Source: Pseudomonadales bacterium
GTDB lineage: Bacteria > Pseudomonadota > Gammaproteobacteria > Pseudomonadales > Porticoccaceae
NCBI GenBank assembly: GCA_024234435.1
Contig: JACKOF010000001.1
Span: forward strand, 496,001 to 560,000
Length of the DNA stretch: 64,000 nucleotides
Direction: 5' to 3'
Translations under genes and position numbers: made by a program
In this document: positions 45,023-53,001 of the stretch, piece after piece
Layout: every line of letters starts with the position of its first letter
Numbering within the stretch: position 1 is the first letter of the stretch
Notes under the pieces: generated by a model
What the model was told of the DNA's origin: nothing
The model's input: the letters and a program-made list of their open reading frames with translations, nothing else
Databases searched by the model: none

Positions 45023-45637
45023 ATGTCTCGTTTAGGTATGGTGATTGACTTAAAAGTCTGTGTGGGTTGTCAGGCATGCACTATTGCCTGCAAGGCTTCT
45101 AACGGCACACCGCCGGGTATTTACTTTGCGCAAGTGCATGAGCGGGAAGTGGGTGAATACCCTAATGCGCGACGGGAATTTCTGCCGATTTTATGCAATC
45201 ACTGTGATGAGCCTCCTTGCGTAGAAGTATGCCCAACGGGGGCGAGTTTTCAGCGGCAAGACGGCATTGTCGGAGTCGACAGCTCGAAGTGCATTGGTTG
45301 CCGGAGTTGCGATGTTTCCTGTCCCTATGGTCATCGTCATTACGTTGGGAAGGGGCTTCTCGATGAAGGTTATTTCGGTGACGGCCTGACTGAGTACGAA
45401 GAGGTTAAATACCAGAAATGGACTGAGGAAACGGTGATCAAATGTGATTTCTGTGTGGATCGAATCGATCAGGGTTTGGAGCCGGCCTGTGTTTCAACTT
45501 GCCCAACCATCGCCCGACACTTTGGTGATTTGGATGATCCGAAAAGTAATGTCAGTCGTCTGCTGGAGCAGAGAGATTCCTTTACGTTGGCGCCAGAGGC
45601 AGGAACCAAGCCCAGTGTTCATTATTTGACGCCTTGA
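45023..45637 (+). CDS. Four-cluster iron-sulfur electron-transfer subunit, DmsB/PsrB type (204 aa)
   Basis: Carries electrons between the catalytic subunit and the membrane anchor. Four cysteine groups are visible: CVGCQACTIACKA, CNHCDEPPCVEVCP, CIGCRSCDVSCPYG and CDFCVDRIDQG with CVSTCP, as expected for four [4Fe-4S] clusters. Length fits DmsB. It follows the catalytic gene by about 70 bases and precedes the anchor by 60, all in one direction. Confidence 0.95.
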   Translation: MSRLGMVIDLKVCVGCQACTIACKASNGTPPGIYFAQVHEREVGEYPNARREFLPILCNHCDEPPCVEVCPTGASFQRQDGIVGVDSSKCIGCRSCDVSCPYGHRHYVGKGLLDEGYFGDGLTEYEEVKYQKWTEETVIKCDFCVDRIDQGLEPACVSTCPTIARHFGDLDDPKSNVSRLLEQRDSFTLAPEAGTKPSVHYLTP

Positions 45638-45696
45638 ATGGGGTTTCGATCATTATCTTGTTTTAAATGCAGAGGTTTGGAAAAGGGGTTGGCAAC

Positions 45697-46641
45697 ATGA
45701 ATAATAGCGTTGGGGCTATCCGGGCAGAACAGTATTTTGTAACGACAAAACGTGAATTTGTCACAGGTGGTGTTCGCTTTGTGGAGCACATGGAATTTCT
45801 CGAAGTGGTCAGTTTTCTTGGGGAGGGGGTTGGCGCAGCACTTTTTTTGCTTGGAAGTGCCCTTGATAATCTGTGGGCAATGATGGCGGGGGTTGCGCTT
45901 GTTGGCCTGGCTGTTATTGCACTGATGGCGCATTTGGGTGGGCGTGCGCTCATTGCCTGGCGTGCAGTGACCCGGGTAAAAACATCCTGGGTTGCTAGAG
46001 GAACGCTCTTTATCAGCTTGTTTATGGCTACGTCCTTGTTGCTGCTGGCTGCGGAATTGTTTTTTGATCTTGGTGGTTTTCAGCGATATCTGGAAATACT
46101 CGCTGATGGTTTGGCTGTGCTGGTGGTGTTGTATGCCGGAATGATGCTGCGATCCATGAAAGCAGTCACTCTGTGGCGTACTTTGTTTTTGCCCGCTTCT
46201 TTTATCGCTCATTCCGGATTGAGTGCGTTGATTATTTATATTGCCTTATTCTGCTCCGAGTCCAATCAGGAGCAGCAATCCTTGTTGGTTAATTTGGCGG
46301 TAGTGCTTGCTGTGCTTACACTCTTTATTTCTGCGGCCTATATCGCTTCTATAAAAAGAACGATTGCGGTCAAAGCTTCATTGGATGCTCTTCTTCGAGG
46401 AGCAGTGCAACGCTGGTACCTGTTGGGTGCGGGGTTGACTGGTGTTGTGATCCCTTGCGGCCTTCTGATGCTGGCGATAATGATTAATGATTTTGCGGGA
46501 ATGGCCGCTTGGTTGTTGATTTCGGCTGCGGTGCTGAGGTTGTTTGGTGACTATGCCTACCGCTATGCGATTGTTAAAGCGGGAGCCTATGAGCCGGTTG
46601 TTCCTGTTGTTGGGCAGAGAGGTGGTGCTTTTTCCCGTTAG
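45697..46641 (+). CDS. Membrane anchor subunit, DmsC/NrfD-like (314 aa)
   Basis: Hydrophobic protein with about eight predicted helices that would bind quinone and anchor the complex. Recognition is by position and topology more than by motif: helices near FLGEGVGAALFLLGSAL, LFISLFMATSLLLLAAELFF and the final GMAAWLLISAAVLRLFGDYAYRYAI, which is typical of DmsC. The ATG at 45667 is in frame but the ATG at 45697 follows AAAAGGGG (45681-45688). The three genes form a CISM-type (complex iron-sulfur molybdoenzyme) set. Confidence 0.82.
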   Translation: MNNSVGAIRAEQYFVTTKREFVTGGVRFVEHMEFLEVVSFLGEGVGAALFLLGSALDNLWAMMAGVALVGLAVIALMAHLGGRALIAWRAVTRVKTSWVARGTLFISLFMATSLLLLAAELFFDLGGFQRYLEILADGLAVLVVLYAGMMLRSMKAVTLWRTLFLPASFIAHSGLSALIIYIALFCSESNQEQQSLLVNLAVVLAVLTLFISAAYIASIKRTIAVKASLDALLRGAVQRWYLLGAGLTGVVIPCGLLMLAIMINDFAGMAAWLLISAAVLRLFGDYAYRYAIVKAGAYEPVVPVVGQRGGAFSR

Positions 46642-46680
46642 GTTTGCGTGAAAGGTGTTGGAGTCTCCGATTGTTTATTT

Positions 46681-47394
46681 CTATACCTGATGCGAATGAA
46701 TTTTCAGCTCGTCCACAATGGTTTCAAGTCGGCTGATGGCATTGTCAATATTGTTGTCGTTCTTGGGGCTGTTTTTGAGTAGGCCGTTGTACATGATATT
46801 GGCAATTTTTTCTGACAGGTCATCGGTTGAGTAATCTCCAAGGTGTCTCAAGTATGACCAGGTTTGATGTTCGATGCAGCCAAAGACCATGTCTCTGACA
46901 AAAGTAAGTTCGTATTTGTCATCAAGTTCGCCGCTTTTCATGGCTTCTCTGAATACAGCCATGACTTCTTCTGTGAATTTTTTGTTGAGTTCGTATACCC
47001 GTGTTTTTGTGTAGTCTGGATGCGGGCGAAGTTCCATCAGAACAAAGCGAGTGAGTGCGGGCTCTTTGTGAATGATTGACAGTACCCACCAGATAACACT
47101 TTTTAGTTGATTCAGGGTGCCATCGACTTTGGCAAAACTCTTGTTCTGGCTGAGTATTTCTTCAAACCAGTCTTCCGCTACCTTGATGAATAGGTCGCGC
47201 TTGTTTTCAAAGTAGCGATAAATGGTTCCTTCGACAATTCCGGCTTCTTCTGCAATTTCTGAAATTAAGGCGGCTTCGTAGTCTTTTTCTGACAGTATCT
47301 TTCGTGCTGCTGCGATGATATCTGCAACGCGTTTCTCGGGTGGTAAACGCAGATTTCTTGTACGTTTTGATTGCGTTTTTTCGATCAGCGTCAT
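46681..47394 (-). CDS. TetR-family regulator, copy 2 (237 aa)
   Basis: Helix-turn-helix in AARKILSEKDYEAALISEIAEEAGIVEGTIYRYFENKRDLF; paralogue of the TetR at 28532 with a shared RN.RLPP leader and DMVFGCIEH.TW.YLR segment. The frame extends to 47487, but the preceding residues (MPVFCPPVADIPT) have no TetR character, and the ATG at 47394 gives a normal start. Two shared palindromes lie in the 700-base gap before the divergent SDR gene. It converges on the molybdoenzyme operon. Autorepression and control of the operons sharing the palindrome are likely. Confidence 0.92.
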   Translation of the reverse strand: MTLIEKTQSKRTRNLRLPPEKRVADIIAAARKILSEKDYEAALISEIAEEAGIVEGTIYRYFENKRDLFIKVAEDWFEEILSQNKSFAKVDGTLNQLKSVIWWVLSIIHKEPALTRFVLMELRPHPDYTKTRVYELNKKFTEEVMAVFREAMKSGELDDKYELTFVRDMVFGCIEHQTWSYLRHLGDYSTDDLSEKIANIMYNGLLKNSPKNDNNIDNAISRLETIVDELKIHSHQV

Positions 47395-47648
47395 GCTCGT
47401 ACTCGTTAGTATTATGGTGTTGTCGGGAGGCGGTTGTCTCCCGGCAGATGTTGGTATGTCAGCAACTGGCGGACAAAATACCGGCATGCCGACGATGAAG
47501 TTCGTTTGCGAAAAGCTCTTCCGTCTAAGGTTCGGATGCTAGTGTATTTCGATGGTGTTTGTTTATCAAACAGGTTGTCAGGCGATTTTGGGGTGATTGA
47601 AGCCAGGATGGTTAAAAATCGGTTTCCTTGTGTAAATTTTATGGTTAT

Positions 47649-47667
47649 AAATGAAGTTTACTCATTA
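47649..47667. promoter_or_regulatory. Palindromic operator candidate, site F
   Basis: AAATGA-AGTTTAC-TCATTA, one mismatch to TAATGA-N7-TCATTA. Confidence 0.55.
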
Positions 47668-47726
47668 ATATTTTAGTGCTATTGTCTGCGCATATTGGCT
47701 TTATTGCGATTTTATTTTTGATAGCA

Positions 47727-47745
47727 TAATAAATTATATTCACTA
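47727..47745. promoter_or_regulatory. Palindromic operator candidate, site G
   Basis: TAATAA-ATTATAT-TCACTA, two mismatches to the consensus; weaker than its neighbour at 47649. Confidence 0.35.
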
Positions 47746-47779
47746 ATATTTGTTATGCAGCCGGGTCCGTGCAAAGAGT

Positions 47780-47813
47780 AGTTGAGTAAAACAGTTGAGT
47801 AAAACAGTTGAGT
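47780..47813. repeat. 13-bp tandem repeat, 2.6 copies
   Basis: AGTTGAGTAAAAC is present twice in tandem (47780-47792, 47793-47805) and followed by AGTTGAGT (47806-47813). Non-coding. It could be slippage or a regulator site array. Confidence 0.75.
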
Positions 47814-48102
47814 GGCATGCGTGGCCACTATGATCGATTGCATTATTGGGTGCTGTGAGAGCTGCAAGACGTTTGGTGCTCTGCGGCATGGTGCAGAATA
47901 CGTCGAGTGTTTTCTGTCTCTAATGGCTGATGCTGTTGGCAAGCGCGAGGGTGTGCTGGTTGTCATGTTTTAAGGCGGTATGATTGATGAGGGTGTGCAC
48001 AAGGGTGAGTAGGTTGCGGTCGCGGGAAGTTATGCTCAGGCGGATTTATATCAAACAAGCCGCTGGATTTAACATCAGATACAACGAGAGAGATACACGT
48101 TT

Positions 48103-48900
48103 ATGAGTACAGATACAATCGGAAAAGTCAGAGAGATTTCTGAAAGTGCAGTAGTGATTACCGGTGGAACCTCGGGAATCGGCTTGGCTGCTGCTATTTT
48201 GTTTGCGGAGCATGGTTGCAAGCGGATTGCCTTGATTGGGCGGAGTCGGGACAGAGGTGCTCAGGCAAAGTCTACTGTAGAAGCAGTAAAGCCTGATGTT
48301 CAAGTGGAGTTTATTGCTGCGGACGCTCATGACCCCGTTCAGGCTCAGGCTGCAGTGGATCAGGCATATGCTGCGCTTGGGGGTATTGATGTTTTGATCA
48401 ACTCTGTGGCGGCCGAGTATTTCCCTAAATTATTATTTAAAACCGACATGGATGAGATTGCCGGAATACTGACCGGTCAGGCGTTGCCGCCCATGTTGAT
48501 GAGTCGTGCAGTCTTGCCTTACATGAGGGAGCAAAAGGCTGGGGTTATTCTTAATATTGCCTCTGACGCTGCCAAGGTTCCAACGCCGGGAGAATCGGTG
48601 ATTGGCGGTGGTATGGCGGCGATAGTGGTGTTCTCGCGCACGCTGGCGATTGAGGCTAAAAGAGATGGTATTCGGGTTAATGTCTTGACGCCTTCTCTGG
48701 TTGGAGGTACGCCGCTGAACGAGCGAATCATGTCGGACCCCTTTTCTGCCAAGTTGTTTGAAAGTGCAGGTAAGCTGGCAAATCTTGGTGTTGTCATGCC
48801 TGAAGATATGGCAGAGCTGATTTTGTTCTTATGTGGCCCTGGTGCTGCCAAGCTGACCGGTCAGGCGATTAGTATGAATGGTGGTATTTCAGCGGCCTGA
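48103..48900 (+). CDS. SDR-family protein lacking the usual Tyr/Lys pair (265 aa)
   Basis: N-terminal cofactor motif TGGTSGIG (residues 21-28) and an SDR-type fold to the C-terminal LTGQAISMNGGISAA. Where classical SDRs have YxxxK, this protein reads ESVIGGGMAAIVVFSRTLAIEAKRDGIRVN, so the active-site Tyr and Lys seem absent. It may be a non-canonical dehydrogenase or a binding protein. Divergent from the second TetR across the palindrome-bearing gap, so probably part of the same regulon. Confidence 0.85.
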   Translation: MSTDTIGKVREISESAVVITGGTSGIGLAAAILFAEHGCKRIALIGRSRDRGAQAKSTVEAVKPDVQVEFIAADAHDPVQAQAAVDQAYAALGGIDVLINSVAAEYFPKLLFKTDMDEIAGILTGQALPPMLMSRAVLPYMREQKAGVILNIASDAAKVPTPGESVIGGGMAAIVVFSRTLAIEAKRDGIRVNVLTPSLVGGTPLNERIMSDPFSAKLFESAGKLANLGVVMPEDMAELILFLCGPGAAKLTGQAISMNGGISAA

Positions 48901-49023
48901 TGTGAGCATCAGGCCGGGCAAATTATCCTGAGAGCCGGTATCGTTGCTTTCCGGGTTGCGACCTCAAGTTTCGGGGCTGGCTTTTCCGGTAGTAGCTACC
49001 CTGGTAATGGCTCCCTGGGCACC

Positions 49024-49070
49024 AGTTTATGGGTGGCCAGTTTTATGGGTGGAGAGTTTTATGGGTGGAG
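49024..49070. repeat. 16-bp tandem repeat, about three copies
   Basis: Units AGTTTATGGGTGGCC (49024-49038, one base shorter), AGTTTTATGGGTGGAG (49039-49054 and 49055-49070), followed by AGTTCTCCCG. They span the 3' end of the hydrolase gene, so its last residues (SPPIKLSTHKTGHP) are coded by repeats in shifted frames. Confidence 0.8.
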
Positions 49071-49899
49071 AGTTCTCCCGAATGAACTGTTCAATAACGG
49101 CGTTGAAAACGTCGTTGTTGTCACCCGCTACCATATGTGCGGCGTTATCAATTTCGATGTATTGAATCTGGGGCACAATCTGTTGCAAGGCCGCAACGCC
49201 GTTTTCCGAGACAATCTCGCTCTTGTCACCTTTCAATAACAGTATTGGTTGATCGAGTTGTGGGGCTACGGCCTCCATCCGCATGGCGAAGTAACTGGGG
49301 TCGTCAATACCATTCATGACAGCGGGGTCCCAATGCCAGAATAGGCGCCCGTTATCGCCGACCCGGAGGTTTTTTTTCAGACCCTCTGTGTTTTTTGGTC
49401 TGGGGCGGTGGGGGAGGTATTTTGCGACAGAATCAGCGGCTTCTTCGACGCTTTCAAAACCCTGCTCGTTGGCTGACATAAAGGCCCGTATCGCGTCTGT
49501 TCCAGACTTTTCCATTCTTGGCACGACATCAACCAGAATAATTGCCGAAATCTCGCTGGAGGTAAACTCTGCTGCCGCAACCAGGGAGATAACGCCTCCC
49601 AGGGAGGCGCCGACCAGTACGGCCGGTGTTTCAAGCATTGCAACAACGGCTTTCAGATCGGCGATGTGGGCATCCAGTGAATAATCGCCAGTTGGCGACC
49701 AGTCGCTTTCGCCGTGTCCGCGCAGATCAAGTGAGATCACATGATAATCCATGGCGACAAGTTCACTGGCGGCCTGTTTCCATGAGTGACGTGTCTGGCC
49801 GCCGCCATGAAGAAAAATGACAGCGGGGTTGGCTGGATTACCGCCAATATCGGCTGTCAGGTAAATGCCTTGTGAGCCTTCGAGTCGGGTTGCTTTCAT
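49027..49899 (-). CDS. Alpha/beta-hydrolase-fold esterase-like protein (290 aa)
   Basis: Serine hydrolase with the oxyanion HGGGQTRHSW segment, nucleophile in VGASLGG (Ser), acid in LLKGDKSE and His in IDNAAHMVAGD. Length is normal for epoxide hydrolase/haloperoxidase-like members. The C-terminal tail is unusual because it comes from a 16-bp tandem repeat; loss or gain of one unit would change the stop. It is divergent, at distance, from the TonB receptor at 50483, with a palindrome of the shared type between. Substrate unknown. Confidence 0.9.
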   Translation of the reverse strand: MKATRLEGSQGIYLTADIGGNPANPAVIFLHGGGQTRHSWKQAASELVAMDYHVISLDLRGHGESDWSPTGDYSLDAHIADLKAVVAMLETPAVLVGASLGGVISLVAAAEFTSSEISAIILVDVVPRMEKSGTDAIRAFMSANEQGFESVEEAADSVAKYLPHRPRPKNTEGLKKNLRVGDNGRLFWHWDPAVMNGIDDPSYFAMRMEAVAPQLDQPILLLKGDKSEIVSENGVAALQQIVPQIQYIEIDNAAHMVAGDNNDVFNAVIEQFIRENSPPIKLSTHKTGHP

Positions 49900-50248
49900 G
49901 GGAGCCTTATTATGACTGTAGTTGCTTTTTTGTAACCGTTAGCGCTGTTGAGTTTTACTCAACATCCGCTTCCTATAGTAATCGGCATTAGGCAGTAATG
50001 GAATATCTTGCTTTGCCAATAAGAGTTTTGGGGTGGTTCGCTGTATCGGTGTGTGGGCGGCCGCCTGACTCTGGCGGGGCCTGGAATCACGAGTAACACG
50101 AGTAAAGAGTTGCGTTGTTTTAAATAAGTATAACTCATTAGCGGCCTTGACTATGGTTTCGTAGCCTACATATTCGGCCGCTCCTTTCGTTTGCTTAACG
50201 GTAATTTCCGGATTCATGGATTTGCGCGCCAACGATAATGCTCTTATT

Positions 50249-50267
50249 TAATGATTTGTATTCATTA
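50249..50267. promoter_or_regulatory. Palindromic operator candidate, site H
   Basis: TAATGA-TTTGTAT-TCATTA, perfect arms with the same seven-base spacer as site B. Confidence 0.65.
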
Positions 50268-50362
50268 TTTTGTGTTGATTTCATGCTGTAGCGCATAAGA
50301 TTATCACTGTTTTCTCCCTGTTTTATCCAGCTTATGGCTTGTTTTTCTGACTTTTATAGTTG

Positions 50363-50392
50363 TTGACAAAATTTGTTATTGTTTGCTAGTCT
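50363..50392 (+). promoter_or_regulatory. Sigma70-like promoter for TonB receptor
   Basis: TTGACA at 50363-50368 matches the -35 consensus. The -10 near 50387-50392 (TAGTCT, preceded by TG) is only partial with an 18-base spacing. The palindrome immediately downstream would block RNA polymerase if bound. Confidence 0.45.
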
Positions 50393-50417
50393 CACAAATG
50401 AATTCAATTCATTTGTG
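50393..50417. promoter_or_regulatory. Perfect 25-bp palindrome, operator at TonB-receptor promoter
   Basis: CACAAATGAATT and AATTCATTTGTG are exact inverted copies around a single C. The core is AAATGA-N7-TCATTT, the same geometry as the other sites. It lies about 65 bases before the receptor start, just after a -35/-10-like pair, a position expected for repression. Confidence 0.65.
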
Positions 50418-50482
50418 TTTTGTGTTGTAAATGGATTGGCTTAAATAATTAAAATCCTTAATTTTTAGCGAGGGGAGCAGAA

Positions 50483-52912
50483 ATGGGAATAGTGAATTTA
50501 AATCATTTGAGTTGCTTTAAGAGGAAAGCGGTGGTTGCCGGTTTGTTGCTTTCAGCGCAATTGGTGCCAACCGTGGCCAACGCTGCACTTGAAGAGATAA
50601 TTGTGACGGCGAACAAAAGGGCAGAGAGTGCCAATGATATTGGCCTTTCAATTTCAGCCATCTCAGGAGAGAAACTGGCGGAGCAAAAACTGACGAGCCT
50701 CGAAGAGATTACTTCCTCTGTGCCTGGACTGACATTTGCCACCAGCCAGCAAAATACGCCGATTCTTACACTGCGAGGTGTTGGTTTTAATGAAAGCTCT
50801 TTGGGTGTATACCCGGCCACGAGTTTGTATGTGGACGAGATTCCGTTGCCGTTTCCGGTGATGGCGGCTCATAGTGCTTATGACCTGGAGCGCGCAGAAG
50901 TGTTGAAAGGACCGCAGGGCGTATTGTTTGGTCAGAACTCAACTGGCGGGGCGATTAACTTTATCGCCGCCAAACCAACGGAAGAATTTTCCTATGGCGG
51001 GGATTTGAGTTATGGCAAATTTGACCGGGTTGAAGCCAATGGATTTGTTAATGGGGCCTTGAGTGATACCGTGAGTGCACGCTTGGCTTTTCAAACGGTG
51101 AATGCCGATGACTGGCAGGAAAGCGTAACAACTAACCAGGAAAATGGTGAAGAAGAATATACTGCTGCGCGACTTTCGGTCCGGTTTGAGCCGTCTGACA
51201 GTGCTGAAATCAATTTGAATATCAATGGTTGGACAGACAAGTCTGATCCACAGGCATCGCAATTTATAGCCGCGGTTCCAAAACGTTTTGATGCCGACAT
51301 GGTAAATCCGCCTCTGCAGTTTGCGCATCCTTTCGCCGAGGAAGATCCTGAGTCGGCTGACTGGTCTTTTGAAAACTCGGGTGATAAGGAGTTTATTCAA
51401 GCCTCTGTGCGTGGTGATTTTGACCTGAGTGACAGTTTGACATTGACGGCGTTGGCTGCTCACAGTGATTATGAGCAAAATCAGGTGCAAGATGGTGACG
51501 GCTATGCGTTATCTACAGCTGATTTTCTCCATACAAAAGGAGATATTGAGTCCACTTTTATAGAAATACGCTTGTCGGGAGATAGCGATAACTTGCGTTG
51601 GGTGGTTGGTGCGAATTATGAAGATAGCAGCACCTATGAAGATCAACTGCTGCAATTACTGAATAGTACCAGTAACCGTGCTGGAGTCAGTATTAATCGT
51701 AGTGGTACTACCAACGAGCAGGATATTGAGTCCTACGCAATATTTGGCAATGTGGATTTTGATATAGCTGAAGACCTGACGTTGAAGACGGGTGCTCGTT
51801 ACACTGATACGGAAATTGATGGCGAAGTCTGCTTTTTCTATCCGTACAATGCACCAGGCGAGCCAGATATTAGCGGTACGGGGTTGAACAGTAATGGTAC
51901 TTTTACATTCAATTTCCTCGGAACTCTTGCAGGGGTTCCGTTTGATCCGATTGATCCATTTGACTGCGCTGCGCTAAATGGACCAACGCTGGAAGGCGTT
52001 CCGGGATTCCCATTTAAGGAAACGCTAGCTGAAGATAATGTATCCTGGCGTATTGGACTCGATTGGCAGGCTTCAGATGATGCCTTGATTTATGCCAATA
52101 TTTCTCAGGGCTATAAAGCGGGCAGCTTTCCTACGATTGCCGCAGCGACGCATATTCAGCTTGCTCCAGTGGTAGAAGAGTCTGTATTAGCCTACGAAGC
52201 AGGTTTCAAGGTTTCATTAGCTGATAGTTCTGTGCAGTGGAATGGTGCAGTTTTCCACTACGATTATGAGGACAAGCAGGTCCGCGGCAAGCTTTTGGAT
52301 CCAGTATTTGGCACTTTAGATCGTCTTGTTAACGTTCCAGAATCAACCATCACCGGTATTGAGACAGATATCACAGCGCAATTAACTGATGAGCTAACTC
52401 TGACAATTGCTGCCACTTACGTGAAGTCTGAGGTGGACAAATACGAGGGTTACGATGTTTTGGGTAACCTGCGTGATTTGTCGGGTAATGACTTACCGCT
52501 GACTCCGGAACTAACTTATAGTGCTGATCTGGATTATCGTACGTCTTTGGATAACGGCGGCACGTTCTTTATGGGCGTGAATGTGATCGGTCAGTCCGAT
52601 TCGGACGGCGCCTTTGATGCTGACGATATCACGCTGGCATACGCTCCTGCACCAGGCGCATCTCCAGTTAACGGTCTTGCAGCAGGTTTTCATAAATCCA
52701 TTACCGACAATTACCTGGAAATTGATGGATATACAACTGTCGGTGCACGTATTGGTTATGAATCTGAAGACGGTCACTGGAAAGTAATGCTCTGGGGTAA
52801 AAATATAACGGATGAGTATTACTGGAATGCGGTTAACTCTTCATCCGAAGCAGCTTCCCGTGTCGCCGGTCGTCCCAGGACTTACGGATTAACAGTGGGA
52901 TATCGCTACTAA
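50483..52912 (+). CDS. TonB-dependent outer-membrane receptor (809 aa)
   Basis: Signal peptide (residues 1 to about 33, cleavage near VANA-AL), TonB box (LEEIIVTANKRAE), plug with AEVLKGPQGVLFGQNSTGGAINF, and a barrel ending in RTYGLTVGYRY with a terminal aromatic residue. Good ribosome site (GAGGGG). Strong palindromic operators precede it, and a clear terminator follows at 52939. It is likely the import step for the substrate of the TetR-controlled locus, since it shares that operator type. Confidence 0.94.
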   Translation: MGIVNLNHLSCFKRKAVVAGLLLSAQLVPTVANAALEEIIVTANKRAESANDIGLSISAISGEKLAEQKLTSLEEITSSVPGLTFATSQQNTPILTLRGVGFNESSLGVYPATSLYVDEIPLPFPVMAAHSAYDLERAEVLKGPQGVLFGQNSTGGAINFIAAKPTEEFSYGGDLSYGKFDRVEANGFVNGALSDTVSARLAFQTVNADDWQESVTTNQENGEEEYTAARLSVRFEPSDSAEINLNINGWTDKSDPQASQFIAAVPKRFDADMVNPPLQFAHPFAEEDPESADWSFENSGDKEFIQASVRGDFDLSDSLTLTALAAHSDYEQNQVQDGDGYALSTADFLHTKGDIESTFIEIRLSGDSDNLRWVVGANYEDSSTYEDQLLQLLNSTSNRAGVSINRSGTTNEQDIESYAIFGNVDFDIAEDLTLKTGARYTDTEIDGEVCFFYPYNAPGEPDISGTGLNSNGTFTFNFLGTLAGVPFDPIDPFDCAALNGPTLEGVPGFPFKETLAEDNVSWRIGLDWQASDDALIYANISQGYKAGSFPTIAAATHIQLAPVVEESVLAYEAGFKVSLADSSVQWNGAVFHYDYEDKQVRGKLLDPVFGTLDRLVNVPESTITGIETDITAQLTDELTLTIAATYVKSEVDKYEGYDVLGNLRDLSGNDLPLTPELTYSADLDYRTSLDNGGTFFMGVNVIGQSDSDGAFDADDITLAYAPAPGASPVNGLAAGFHKSITDNYLEIDGYTTVGARIGYESEDGHWKVMLWGKNITDEYYWNAVNSSSEAASRVAGRPRTYGLTVGYRY

Positions 52913-52938
52913 GTACAGTTTGTTTAGTAGTTGCAATT

Positions 52939-52968
52939 AAAAAGAGGTCTATATGGCCTCTTTTTTTA
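52939..52968 (+). terminator. Intrinsic terminator of TonB-receptor gene
   Basis: AAAAAGAGGTC (52939-52949) pairs with GGCCTCTTTTT (52955-52965) around a five-base loop, followed by further T residues. A-rich and T-rich flanks make it usable from both sides, including for the convergent crotonase gene. Confidence 0.85.
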
Positions 52969-53001
52969 TACGCTCAAAACAGTAACTATTTGTTTTGGTT
53001 T

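Larger units (their letters stand above)
47395..48102. other. Divergent region TetR / SDR
   Basis: About 700 bases with two shared palindromes (47649-47667 and 47727-47745) and a 13-bp tandem repeat (47780-47813). No convincing gene; short frames here lack ribosome sites and family resemblance. Confidence 0.55.
49900..50482. other. Divergent region hydrolase / TonB receptor
   Basis: About 580 bases. Contains a perfect shared palindrome (50249-50267), a perfect 25-bp palindrome (50393-50417) and a promoter-like pair. A weaker copy, AAATAA-N7-TCATTA, is at 50122-50140. A 97-codon minus frame at 49939-50232 resembles no family I recognise and is not called. Confidence 0.55.

Noticed and set aside
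45622..46212. 196-codon minus-strand frame opposite the membrane-anchor gene
   Set aside because: Antisense to a hydrophobic gene; Gln/His/Lys-rich composition typical of a complement artefact.
49939..50232. 97-codon minus-strand frame between hydrolase and TonB receptor
   Set aside because: No recognised family, no ribosome site; overlaps a weak copy of the shared palindrome.
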